From Polaromonas sp. JS666 (GTDB taxonomy: Bacteria > Pseudomonadota > Gammaproteobacteria > Burkholderiales > Burkholderiaceae_C), in NCBI RefSeq assembly GCF_000013865.1, contig NC_007950.1, positions 274,008 to 338,007 on the forward strand: a stretch of 64,000 bases of DNA, read 5' to 3'. Within the stretch, counting starts at the first letter, position 1. Each line of letters opens with the position of its first letter. The notes beneath the pieces were generated by a model. That model was not told where the DNA came from. It did not search any database and worked only from the letters and a program-made list of their open reading frames with translations. The position numbers were made by a program, and so were the translations under genes. This document shows positions 1 to 8,863 of this stretch, piece after piece.

Positions 1-348
1 CGCCTGCCGCGTCGGCAGCACTTCGAACCGAGTCAAACGAAACGGATCGCGCGAGTTCTGGTGGTCGGCAAGCCGATTCCATAGGCCCTGTACGAGAGTC
101 CCAGTCACCTCCTCGACATCTTCTTGAGAGGCGAACACGGGCATCTCACCGCCCCATATCTGCGCGAGCGCGCCCAGGGGAGACGCGTGCAGGCGCGGGC
201 TGGCGATATCACCCATAAAGAGTGTGCGAACGACATGAAATGGCGTCGGACACTTGTAACGCACAAGCAGCGACTGCACTTCCTTGTCAGTCGCAGCGCC
301 GGGGCCGGTAGGATTCGAAGGACTCATTGGTGAGGGATTCGGCGCCAT
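1..348 (-). CDS. Uncharacterised protein, N-terminal part, cut by window edge
   Basis: An open reading frame runs from an ATG at 348 (or an in-frame ATG at 327) to the window edge without a stop. It encodes at least 109-116 residues. The visible part includes a Cys in RYKCPTPFHVVRTLF and a segment around IWGGEMPVFAS followed by LWNRLADHQ and PFRLTRFEV. That tone loosely recalls YecA/UPF0149-like proteins, but I do not recognise it with confidence. No strong Shine-Dalgarno sequence separates the two starts. The adjacent DNA downstream of 350 is transposon debris. Confidence 0.5.
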   Translation of the reverse strand, partial: MAPNPSPMSPSNPTGPGAATDKEVQSLLVRYKCPTPFHVVRTLFMGDIASPRLHASPLGALAQIWGGEMPVFASQEDVEEVTGTLVQGLWNRLADHQNSRDPFRLTRFEVLPTRQA

Positions 349-446
349 CTCTGTCGCACGCCTTGGTTGATCTGGATCGGCAGGATTTTAGCGGCAACTG
401 CGCCAGCTTTTCCCGATGCTCCGGCGACGTGCTGGTCATGATCAGC

Positions 447-485
447 GCTGGGTGTAACACGCTGTACCACCGAGAATTCCGTCAG
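447..485. repeat. Possible degenerate Tn3-type inverted repeat
   Basis: Just beyond the 3' end of the tnpA remnant, sequence starting GGGTGTAACACGC and ending in GAGAATTCCGTCAGG resembles the clearer Tn3 ends at 6883 and 12002, which end GAAAATTCCG(T/C)CG. The match is partial, so this is a tentative outer end of the decayed element. Bases 349-446 hold no feature I can support. Confidence 0.3.
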
Positions 486-1570
486 GTTAGCTGGAGTGCG
501 GCGATGATCGCATCGAGATCGATCGCCTGGCCGCCGCAGAAGGTGTAGTGGCCGTTCAGGTGAATGTGTCGCCAGGCCACCGGCGACGTCGCCTTGATCA
601 GCGCGAGGGCCTTCTCGTTGCCGCTGGCCGCGTACTTCACGAGCAGCCCTGACAGAATCGCCGAGTTGTAGTAGATGATCGCGTTGGCGATCAGCCGCGC
701 GCACTGGTTGCTGATCTCGAGTTCGAGATCGGTGCGGCCGGTGAGTTCCTTCTTGCCACCGACCTGAGCGATGGCTGCGCGCAGTTGGTGATAGGACTCG
801 ATGCGGTTTTGGGAGCGGTGGACGTTGCGCTGCAATTGTGGGTCGCGCAGATAGCGCAGGGTGTAGGTACTACGGATGAGCCGATCGAATTCGAAGATCG
901 CCCGGCGCGTCGGATTTGCCTGCGTGTAGTTGCATAGCTTGCGGATCAAGGTGCCCTGGGTCATCTCCTTCAGGCCGAGCGTCGCAACGATGCGGTCGAT
1001 GTTGGCCTTCTCGTCGATGATCGCTTGCAGGTCGATCTGTCCGGCCGGACGCAGCAGGAATTACTCGTATTGCGCCGGGTCGTCGGCGCAGAAAATCTCG
1101 TCGAGTTCGGCCTCGAGATCTGTGAAGCGGGGTTCGAAGCGCCGCCCGAACCAGTGCAGGATGGCGAAGTTGGCCTTGTTGACGCTGTGCATGTCGCCGG
1201 TGATCGCGGTCGGCACGATGTCGCTCGTATTGCGGTACCAGATATCGAAAACGTGGTGCGCCTCGTACTCATGCGCGCCGATCAACCAGCCCTGCAGCGG
1301 CACATGGTTGCACAGCAGCGTGTAGGCGACGACGCCCTTGCCGCAGCCGAAATACTTGCTTGAGTAGCGAGCCTTGACGGTCGGCCTCTCGACGCTGAAC
1401 TTCTGGCCATCGACGCTGCCGTACAGCGTCTCCAGTTCGAACGAGTAACACTCGAAGATGGGCAGCTCGGCGATGGCGTTGCTGATGCGGTCGTTGGCCT
1501 CCTGCAGCGTAGCCAGGCGCAGGTACTGCTGGTACGTCGTCTCCAGCACATGGTACCTGAAGTCTTGGAA
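482..1570 (-). pseudogene. tnpA: Tn3-family transposase, C-terminal remnant with in-frame stop
   Basis: This encodes the C-terminal third of a Tn3 DDE transposase (DDE_Tnp_Tn3), with the blocks SVDGQKFSVERPTVKA, TAITGDMHSVNKANFAILHW and RSQNRIESYHQLRAAIAQVG. The reading frame is continuous except for a TAA at 1061-1063, where the intact relative at 8.9-11.9 kb reads through (DPAQYAHCLIKPAGQ there, DPAQYE-stop-FLLRPAGQ here). The N-terminal two thirds are missing; homology starts near 1566. It is closely related to the 8864-11888 copy and less so to the 2132-5160 copy. It cannot make active transposase. Confidence 0.9.
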
Positions 1571-1764
1571 TGTCATGTGTCCCGACACCGAATCTGACAT
1601 TGAACTGCGTCTGGCGGCTCATAGGAATTTTCAAGCTGAAGGCCCAGGCGCTGGTCCCCTGCCGGCATCCGGCGGATCAAATCCAGCTTGCCATGAAGAG
1701 TGAGGCCACGTCGTTGCTCCGATCGAGCCGTACGCCAGACACCAATCAGCGGGACACGGCGCTG

Positions 1765-2126
1765 GAATTCGACGTCACCACGCTGAAGGACAGGCAGGTC
1801 ACCTTCCGCTCGCTCACCGAAGGCATGGACACCACTACGGCATCGGGCGAGCTACTGTTCCATGTGTTCGGCGCATTGGCGCAGTACGAACTGGCCTTGA
1901 TCCAGGAGTGGGTCATTGCCGGTCTCGCCGTCGCCAAGCGGCGTAGCCGAATCGGTGGCCGGCCGGCGGCCATCGTAGGCGAGAAACGGGACGCCATCAT
2001 TGCCGCACTGAACTGCGGCATGTCCAAGGCTGCCGAGCGTCGCACACTTTACCGTCAAACGCACCATGCTGAGTGAGACTTTGGCTCGTATCGGATGGTC
2101 CGGTGCACATGGCATCGACACCTGAA
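1765..2126 (+). pseudogene. tnpR: Serine resolvase fragment (Tn3 TnpR type), frameshifted
   Basis: This keeps the middle and C-terminal part of a Tn3-type serine recombinase: VTFRSLTEGMDTTTASGELL, the long helix HVFGALAQYELALIQE and the DNA-binding hinge IGGRPAAIVGEKRDAIIAALNCGMSKA. The N-terminal catalytic domain with the nucleophilic Ser is absent. Near 2035 the frame shifts: the helix-turn-helix continues in another frame as SVAHFTVKRTMLSETLARIGW and ends at 2126. It is dead as a recombinase and probably belonged to the tnpA that starts 6 bases downstream. Confidence 0.85.
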
Positions 2127-2131
2127 GATGA

Positions 2132-5100
2132 ATGACCATGCGCGGTGACAGCAACGAACGACTGACGATTCTCTCAGAGGCGGAGAAGACAGCGCTCTAT
2201 GGCGTTCCAAATTTTGACGATTTCCAGCGAGTCGAATTTTTTGCCATGACCGATGCTGAGCGCTCCTTCGCTTTGCAGCGTAGGGGCACCTTGATACAGG
2301 TGTATTGCCTGCTGCAAGTTGGCTACTTCAAAGCCAAGCAGGCATTTTTTCAGTTCACTTTGGACGAGGTGCCCGCAGAAGATGTTGCGTTTCTGCTGCA
2401 ACGGTATTTCCCTGGGCAAACGATTGAGTACCAAGGAATATTACGCGCAGCGCAGAGGCATTGTCGCTTTGTTCGGCTATCGCTTGTGGACGGACAATGA
2501 TCTACCGACATTGCGCAACAAAGCAGCACTGCTGGCCAAGACAGACGTGACCCCCACTTTCTTGCTGGCAGAATTGATGGTGTTTTTGATTGGCCAGCGC
2601 ATCGTGCGACCAGGCTACTCGACGCTGCAAACCGTCATCCGAGACGCGCTCACCGCCGAGCGTGAGCGCCTGGAGCAATTGGTAGAAGCGGCCTTGACCG
2701 ACGTGGCACGCGAAACGCTGCAACAATTGCTGGCGCATGAGAGCACATTGTCCGATTTGGCCGCCCTCAAACAAGACGCCAAAAGCTTTCGCTACCGCCA
2801 GATGGGTCTGGAGCGTCAAAAGCGCCTCACGCTGGCTCCCTTGTATGTCATTGCCAAGGCCCTACTGCCAAGCCTTGACATCTCGCAACTCAACATCGCC
2901 TACTACGCCAGCTTGGCCAACTTTTACACCATCTACGATTTACGGCGATTCAAACCCGGCCAGACCAACCTGTATTTGCTGTGTTACGCATGGCAGCGCT
3001 ACCGCCAGCTAACCGACAATGTGGTGGAAGCCTTCGGCTACCACACACGCCATCTCGAAGACGACACCAAGGCAGTTGCTACCACGCAGGCCGCAAAAAT
3101 TCACAACGAACGTCAGCAAGCTACGCCCAGGGTGGGAGAATTGCTCTTGCTGTATGTGGACGACACGCTGACCGACGTAACCCCTTTCGGCAACGTGCGC
3201 CATCGGGCATTTCGCATCATGCCCGAAGCAACACTACGCTCGACGGGCAAGCTCCTGACGGAAAAGCCTGTCAGCCAGATGGATTTCGCTGGCAAGCCGT
3301 GGACAAGCAAAGTGGGCTTTGCACGAAAAATTGCGCCCGCTGGCCATGGCCTTGGAATTCGCCAGTAGCAGTGCCAGTGGCAAAGTCTGGCTGGCCACGC
3401 TGCAATGGATGAAGGAGGTCTTTGCCCGCCAGCAATCACTTGCCAAACAGCCACTGTCAGAAATTCCACCACGCACGCTACCCAAACGCCTGCGCCACTT
3501 TTTGCTGAGCTTCGACCAGGATGGCAAGCCCGTTGGCCTGCGTGGCGACCGGTATGAATTCTGGGTTTACCGGCAACTGCGTAAACGCCTCGATATTGGC
3601 GACATTTACCTTGACGACAGCGTGCAGCACCGGCGCTTTGCGGATGACCTGGTGTCCATGGAGCGCAAGGCGGAAGCCCTGAAGGCGTTGAACATCCCCT
3701 GGCTGCATCAGCCGGTTGACGTGGCGCTCGATGCCCTGTTCACCGAACTCGATCCGCAGTGGCGAGCGTTCGATGAGGAACTGCGCGGCGGCAAGCTCAA
3801 GCACCTGGAGTTCGACCCCGATAAAAAAACGCTGATCTGGCACCGTCCCAAGGCCGACAAGGACAAGCTGCTGCAACTGGGCTTCTACGGCAAGCTCCAG
3901 GCCCGCGACGTTGCCGATGTTTTTCGGTTTGTGAATGAACGGTGCCACTTCCTGTCAGCGATGACGCCTTTGCAGCCACGCTACGCAAAGAAAATCGCCG
4001 ACGAAGACAGCTTGATGGCGGTGGTTATTGCCCAGGCCATGAACCACGGCAACTTCAAAATGGCCGAGACCTGCGATATCCCGTATTACGTCCTGGAAGC
4101 CACGCATCAGCAGCACCTGCGTCCGGCAACACTGATCGCCGCGAACGATTTGATCAGTAATTTCATTGCCAAGCTGCCGATTTTTCCGTACTACTCCATT
4201 GACATGGATGTGCTCTACGGTAGCGTTGACGGGCAAAAGTTTGCCGCCGCCAGCCCGACACTCAAGGCGCGCCATTCGCGCAAGTACTTCGGCAAGGATA
4301 GGGGTGTTGTCGCTTTCACATTTCTGGCAAACCATGTGGCTTTGCAAACCGAGCTGTTGGGCGCAAACCAGCACGAGAGCTACTGGGTTTTTGACATCTG
4401 CTACAACAACACGTCTGACATTGTACCGACCACGATCACCGGCGATATGCACAGCATCAACATGGCCAACTTTGCGATCCTGCACTGGTTCGGCATGAAC
4501 CTGGCGCCACGTTTCACCAATTTGCATGCGCAGTTAAAGCACCTCTATTGTGGCCCTGGCCAGGAAGGGTACGCCGATTTCTTGATCAAGCCTGTGGGTC
4601 AAATTGACCGCAACCTGATTACCTCCGAGAAGGCCAACATGGACCAGATTGCCGCCACGCTGGGACTCAAGGAGATGAGCCAAAGCGTGCTGATGCGCAA
4701 GATCTGCACCCTGTCCGGGCATCACCGTACGCGCAAGGCCATCTTTGAATATGACAAACTGATCCGCAGCATCTACACCCTTCGCTACCTGCGTGACCCA
4801 AAATTGCAGCGGGATGTCCACCGCTCGGAAAACCGCATAGAGTCCTACCACCAGTTACGCTCCACCATTGCCCAGGTGAACGGCAAGAAGGAGTTGACAG
4901 GGCGCACAGACCTGGATGTGGCTGTCAGCAACCACTGTGGTCGCTTGATTGTAAATGTCGTGATTGCCTACAACTCCATGTTGCTGTCTGGGCTGTTGAC
5001 CAAGTATCTTGCCACTGGCAACGACAAGGCACTGGACTTGCTCAGGCGAATCTCGCCAGCGGCTTGGCAGCACCTGCATTTCCTTGGGCATTACGCATTC

Positions 5101-5160
5101 CGCGGCAAGCACAATCCGATTGACTTGGAGAGCATTTTGGCGGGGATCGACTGGGAGTAG
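2132..5160 (+). pseudogene. tnpA: Tn3-family transposase, near full length, two frameshifts
   Basis: Three successive frames together encode about 1,008 residues, the usual Tn3 TnpA length. The N-terminal DUF4158-like part starts with SEAEKTALYGVPNFDDFQRV. The frame changes near 2430 (after FPGQTIEYQG) and near 3310 (after DFAGKPW). The last 613 codons include the DDE core (YGSVDGQKFAAASPTLKA, TTITGDMHSINMANFAILHW, RSENRIESYHQLRSTIAQ). Both shifts are in the same direction. The C-terminal domain is intact, so an internal restart could give a truncated protein, but not a working transposase. Confidence 0.9.
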
Positions 5161-5174
5161 CCGCCGATTTTGAT

Positions 5175-5212
5175 GATCTGGACAAATTCCGCCGGTTTGG
5201 GCTTAGAACCCC
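5175..5212. repeat. Right terminal inverted repeat of the first Tn3 element
   Basis: Fifteen bases after the tnpA stop lies a 38-bp segment ending CTTAGAACCCC. Read inward from the outer end it is GGGGTTCTAAGCCCAAACCGG-like and continues into GGCGGAATTT, matching the logic of the end at 12002 (GGGGGTCTAAGCTCAAACC then AATTCCGCCGG). GGGG is the usual outer end in the Tn3 family. I could not find a matching left end near 1600-2130, so the element is truncated. Confidence 0.6.
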
Positions 5213-5310
5213 GGCATGCGGCTTCGGACTCTTGTGAGCACCTCAGACCGATTTACAAGGGTTTACCCTATGCTCAAAGCGCTACGATTTGCACCGAAAC
5301 CGAGATCACC

Positions 5311-5331
5311 CCGGTTTGGGCTTAGAACCCC
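5311..5331. repeat. Second copy of the Tn3 outer-end sequence
   Basis: The 21 bases at 5311-5331 repeat 5192-5212 exactly and in the same orientation, 119 bp downstream. Only the outer tip of the inverted repeat is duplicated; the inner GGCGGAATTT part is not. It may be the tip of another element of the same type or a by-product of one-ended transposition. It lies just upstream of the toxin-antitoxin promoter region. Confidence 0.6.
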
Positions 5332-5353
5332 TTAAAATTTCCTTCCCTTGAAG

Positions 5354-5381
5354 GTGCATAATAAGTGCATAATTGATGCAT
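5354..5381 (+). promoter_or_regulatory. Likely operator/promoter of the Xre-RES operon
   Basis: GTGCATAAT occurs twice in direct orientation (5354-5362 and 5365-5373), followed by TTGATGCATTG, ending 13 bases before the antitoxin ATG. TGCAT/ATGCA half-sites around a TATA-like core are a plausible binding site for the Xre-type antitoxin, which in this family normally autorepresses its operon. This rests on position and repetition only. Confidence 0.45.
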
Positions 5382-5394
5382 TGAAAGAAACAAC

Positions 5395-5817
5395 ATGGAA
5401 ACAGCTCAATTTCTAACCCCCGCGCCAGCGGCACGTCGCGCACCAGAGGCCGCCGCCTTCTCAATTGCTGATGCACTCAAGGAGCCTGGCCAGGATCCGC
5501 TGATTTCTCCCACGCGCTACATAGACATGCTCAAGCTCGACATTGGGACATTCGCCCAACACGCGCACGTCCACAGGAACACGGTAACCCGTGCGCCGGG
5601 CGCCGCGAGCGTGCAAAGCTACCTCCGCCAAAACATACGCGTCCTTGCTGCCGCTCTGAATGCATCTGGCAATGACCTCGGGAAGGCCCTGCAGTGGTTT
5701 CGTAATGAACCGCTGCCACCATTCGCCTACAAGACTGCTGAGCAGCTGGTCGCTGACGGCCGCGCGGATGACGTGATCCGCCTGATTGACTCGTACGCCG
5801 GCGGCGCGGCCGGATGA
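5395..5817 (+). CDS. Xre/MbcA/ParS-type antitoxin (DUF2384)
   Basis: This 140-residue protein has an N-terminal helix-turn-helix-like region (ISPTRYIDMLKLDIGTFAQHAHVHRNTV) and a C-terminal DUF2384 antitoxin-type end (DLGKALQWFRNEPLPPFAYKTAEQLVADGRADDVIRLIDS), the part that blocks the RES toxin active site in known pairs. It overlaps the toxin gene by four bases (ATGA), as expected for translational coupling. The family acts in the cytoplasm, neutralising the toxin and repressing the operon. The assignment is firm because of the partner gene. Confidence 0.88.
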   Translation: METAQFLTPAPAARRAPEAAAFSIADALKEPGQDPLISPTRYIDMLKLDIGTFAQHAHVHRNTVTRAPGAASVQSYLRQNIRVLAAALNASGNDLGKALQWFRNEPLPPFAYKTAEQLVADGRADDVIRLIDSYAGGAAG

Positions 5818-6341
5818 TCGCCGCGGTAAGTATCGGATTGACCGACCAGGTCTGCTACCGAATGCATGTGCCGCGCTGGGCGTGGGCCCCCACCAGTGGC
5901 CTGGGCGCCGCACGCCAAGGTGGCCGCCTCAACCGTGCTGGCGTCGAGGCGCTTTACTTGGCATTGGACACGGAGACGGCGATCGCGGAGTTCCAGCAAG
6001 CGGCGGCGCTGCTTCCGCCGGCGACGTTGGTAACTTACCAGTTGACCCTGGACAAAGTCGTCGACTTCAGGGCGGGCTTCACTCCGGACTGGAATCCGCT
6101 GTGGCAGGACTTGTCTTGCGACTGGCGCGCCATGGTTTTCGATGACAACGTGGAGCCTCCAACCTGGGTGATTTCGGACATGTGCATCGCCAAGGGCTAC
6201 AAGGGCATTCTTTTCCCCTCCAGCGCGCTTGCCGGTGGCAACAACCTCGTGATTTTCAACTCCAGCATCGTTGCGACGGACAAGCTCGAGATATTCGATC
6301 CAAAGGGCGACTTGCCCAAAAACCAAGCGTCTTGGCCATAA
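5814..6341 (+). CDS. RES-domain toxin (NAD+-consuming)
   Basis: This 175-residue RES toxin shows the family's conserved Arg (QGGRLNRAG), Glu (YLALDTETAIAEFQ) and Ser (FPSSALAGGNNLVIF). RES toxins of the ParT/MbcT type degrade NAD+ or ADP-ribosylate a target when free of antitoxin. The length is typical and the frame is intact. It follows the antitoxin with a four-base overlap. The pair sits between two Tn3-type elements, which fits a stabilising cargo or an island-addiction module. Confidence 0.9.
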   Translation: MIAAVSIGLTDQVCYRMHVPRWAWAPTSGLGAARQGGRLNRAGVEALYLALDTETAIAEFQQAAALLPPATLVTYQLTLDKVVDFRAGFTPDWNPLWQDLSCDWRAMVFDDNVEPPTWVISDMCIAKGYKGILFPSSALAGGNNLVIFNSSIVATDKLEIFDPKGDLPKNQASWP

Positions 6342-6882
6342 CTTGGCGACCGGCTGGCGCCGCCACGGGGCACAGCCATCTGGACAGACGGCGCTGATCG
6401 CGATGGGCGTGGACCGAGACGACCGCAAAGTGGCTCGAACAGTCCGCGGGGGGTAGCTCTTACCCACCTATCTCTGCCGGCAAGCCGCTTGCCACTATCC
6501 ACCTGACTGACCAGGCGCAAGCTTGAAATCAACAACCAGCAGCTGTATCATTCCGATCGGGTACTTCTGGTGTGCCTGCCGCTCACGTTGGCAAAACCGA
6601 TTAACCAGCTTTTCTTTGGGTCTACCCCAATCCCTCGTCGCAAGCAAATTACTTCATGCGCTGACGAAATAGTGAGCATTTCGAATGCTGGCGCGAAGGA
6701 GTGATTTATGGTTTCAGCGATTCAAGAGGCAGCACGTTCATCCGGGTGCACCGGTTATTTTGCATGGGAGATCACGCCGGAAGTCTTTGGCGCCTGGCTC
6801 ATGTCGGCGGCATGGCTTGAAGTTTCGGGAACATCTTGCAAACTGATTGCATGATTTCCAAAACTGACATTCAGGCCTACTT
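6342..6882. other. Intergenic stretch between RES toxin and transposon end
   Basis: About 540 bases separate the RES toxin from the left end of the second Tn3 element. Apart from the 48-codon reading frame at 6708 I see no convincing gene, tRNA or repeat. The composition becomes more AT-rich around 6540-6700. Confidence 0.5.
6708..6854 (+). CDS. Small ORF of unknown function, 48 residues
   Basis: ATG at 6708 is preceded by a good Shine-Dalgarno sequence (GAAGGAG, seven bases upstream). The reading frame encodes 48 residues beginning MVSAIQEAARSSG and ending TSCKLIA. I do not recognise it. It could be a genuine small protein or the start of a gene cut off by the transposon whose left end lies 29 bases downstream. 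Confidence 0.3.
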   Translation: MVSAIQEAARSSGCTGYFAWEITPEVFGAWLMSAAWLEVSGTSCKLIA

Positions 6883-6920
6883 GGGGTTCCACGCCGGAAC
6901 CGCCGAAAATTCCGTCGTCC
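6883..6920. repeat. Left terminal inverted repeat, second Tn3 element
   Basis: GGGGTTCC at 6883 leads into AACCGCCGAAAATTCCGTCG. Compared with the reverse complement of the end at 12002, the outer GGGG and the inner GAAAATTCCG blocks align at the same spacing. The central part is divergent. Confidence 0.55.
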
Positions 6921-7038
6921 CGATCAGGGGTCGGTCGAGATTCGCGAAGGTTTCTTCGGAAAATGGCGTAGGCCATTGATTTTCAAAGACTTTCCGGCAT
7001 TAGTTTCCTCTACATTTCTTGCGTATTCGAGCCTCGCC

Positions 7039-8724
7039 TCACCGGACCGCGAACGCCGCATCCATCTGCCTGGCCCGCTTGACCTCATCGCTGTGCAGGT
7101 AAATCGAGGTGGTCGCGATGGAGGAGTGCCGCAAGTTGTCGCGTACGGCGGTGAGTTCTGCGCCACCTTGTAGCGCGTGAGAGGCGTGGGTGTGCCGCAT
7201 CCAGTGCGGGGTTGCCCGGCGCAGCTTTGCGGCCAAGGTCGGGTTGTCCTCGACAAGGATGTCGGCGACAGTGGCGAAGAAGCGCTTCATGACAACCCAC
7301 AGACGGGCTCGGTTGATGCCGGCTTCGCCGCCGATATTGCCTATCAGCGGGATGTCTGGACTCCATTTTTGCGGCGTAGTTGGCAGGCCCCGCTGCACGA
7401 GGTAACGATCCAGGGCGGACCGTGCCAGCGGCGGCAGCGTCACCCGGCCAGCTCGGTGGCCCTTGCCGACAACGTGCAGCCAGCGCTCTTCGTGGTCGAC
7501 CTCGATGGCGCCGAGGGTTGCGTGGACCAGTTCGCTGGCTCGCAGCCCGGTGGCGTACGCAAAGTCCAGCACGAAGCGCAGCCGCTGCGCGGCGGCCGGC
7601 TGCCAGCCGTACGACCACTCCAGCCCGTCGGCCACCGTGCGCAGCAACGCCCACTCGGCGTCCGAGAACGACCGGGAAGTGTCCATCCCAGCGGGCTGCA
7701 CGCCGCGCACCTTGATGCCCGAGAACGGGTTCGCGAGAACGTATCGTTGTTCGATCAGCCAGCGGAACATGGCGCTGAGCACTGACAGCCCGTGCGCGGC
7801 CGAGCGCGCCGACAGTCCGCCGGCGAAGGGTCGCCACTCGGGTGAGGAGCGCGGTCGCGGCGGCCCCACCCAGCGCGAGCGAGGGGTGGGGCGGCGCAGG
7901 AACGCCCGATAGGCGACGGCGTCCTCCGTGGCCAGCGACGACAGCGCGCAGCCGCGCTCGACGATGGCCCACAGGACCAGGCGCTCGGCCTCCTTGCGGT
8001 ACTTGCGCTGTGTGGCAGGTGACTCGTGCAGCGACAGCCAGGCTTGCACGGCCTGGTAGTCGTTGTCGGCGCGCATCGCGCAGGCCGAACGCGGTGCGCG
8101 CAAGGTGCCGCGCGAGCCGTCGACGTCCTCGGGCACGACGAGGTTCTCCCACGGTGACAGGTCTTTCGGTGGCGCGGCGGCCACGAGCGCTCGTGCTCGT
8201 TGCGTGAGATCCGGATGGGCGGCAAAGAACGCCTCGATCTGGCGGGCCCCCGTGGCACCGAGGCCGGGCACGGTGACCCACCAACGTCGCCGACGCGGCA
8301 CGCGCACGGTCAGGTCGGCGAGCGTTTTGATCCCAGCCGCACGCAGCGCCGCAGCCGAGCGGGGCCGAAGCCAGCGTTCGAGGTCGTCTCCGATCAGTGG
8401 CTGGGGCACAGGCAGCGATGCGATCGTGTCCAGCGCGCGGGCGATGGTGATCGCGCGTTTGGAGCCGCGTGCGTGCGCACGCTCGAAGAGCGCGGCGAGA
8501 TCAGCGCGATGGCGGCCACGCGCAAAGTCCGCCACCTGGCGGCGCAGGCGGCCCAGCAGGCCTCGGGAGGACTCATCCGTGACGCGCCGCTCGCCCAGGT
8601 AGCGCGCGACAGCCGTGCGGGAGTCTATGCCCTCATACCAGGCGCGCAGCGCCGCCAGCGCGGCGGCATTGGGCAATGCGTCGCTGTCGCTCGAACCGGC
8701 TGTTACAGACACCGAGGTTTTCAC
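7039..8724 (-). CDS. Large tyrosine recombinase (integrase), transposon-encoded
   Basis: This 561-residue integrase has an N-terminal extension of about 190 residues resembling the DUF3701 integrase domain (ALPNAAALAALRAWYEGIDS onward, with an HhH-like PGLGATGARQIEAF). A core-binding SAM-like domain follows (residues about 220-350), then the catalytic domain. Catalytic residues are visible: Arg in ATGLRASELV, Lys in VGKGHRAG, HxxR in HWMRHTHASHAL, His in LRHSSIATT and Tyr in SIYLHSDEV. The frame is intact. It is divergent from tnpA across about 140 bp and probably resolves cointegrates of this Tn3-type element, a role inferred from position. Confidence 0.88.
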   Translation of the reverse strand: MKTSVSVTAGSSDSDALPNAAALAALRAWYEGIDSRTAVARYLGERRVTDESSRGLLGRLRRQVADFARGRHRADLAALFERAHARGSKRAITIARALDTIASLPVPQPLIGDDLERWLRPRSAAALRAAGIKTLADLTVRVPRRRRWWVTVPGLGATGARQIEAFFAAHPDLTQRARALVAAAPPKDLSPWENLVVPEDVDGSRGTLRAPRSACAMRADNDYQAVQAWLSLHESPATQRKYRKEAERLVLWAIVERGCALSSLATEDAVAYRAFLRRPTPRSRWVGPPRPRSSPEWRPFAGGLSARSAAHGLSVLSAMFRWLIEQRYVLANPFSGIKVRGVQPAGMDTSRSFSDAEWALLRTVADGLEWSYGWQPAAAQRLRFVLDFAYATGLRASELVHATLGAIEVDHEERWLHVVGKGHRAGRVTLPPLARSALDRYLVQRGLPTTPQKWSPDIPLIGNIGGEAGINRARLWVVMKRFFATVADILVEDNPTLAAKLRRATPHWMRHTHASHALQGGAELTAVRDNLRHSSIATTSIYLHSDEVKRARQMDAAFAVR

Positions 8725-8762
8725 AAACCGAAGTTTAGCTTCTTGGAGTGACTAGGGCGAGA

Positions 8763-8779
8763 ACAAACGTTCTGTTTGT
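8763..8779. promoter_or_regulatory. Dyad in the integrase/tnpA divergent promoter region
   Basis: ACAAAC-GTTCT-GTTTGT is a perfect 6-bp inverted repeat with a 5-bp spacer, centred between the divergent integrase and tnpA starts. In comparable transposons this interval holds the resolution site and autoregulatory operator, so it may be the recombinase core site. This is inferred from symmetry and location only. Confidence 0.4.
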
Positions 8780-8863
8780 AGAATTCACATAGACCCTCTT
8801 AAATCACTCATAAATCCATCATCCGGGCACTGACCTGCCAGGCCGCAGGACCCTTGCTCGACA

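Noticed and set aside
5461..5913. Reverse open frames across the Xre-RES pair
   Set aside because: They are shadows of two clearly recognised genes.
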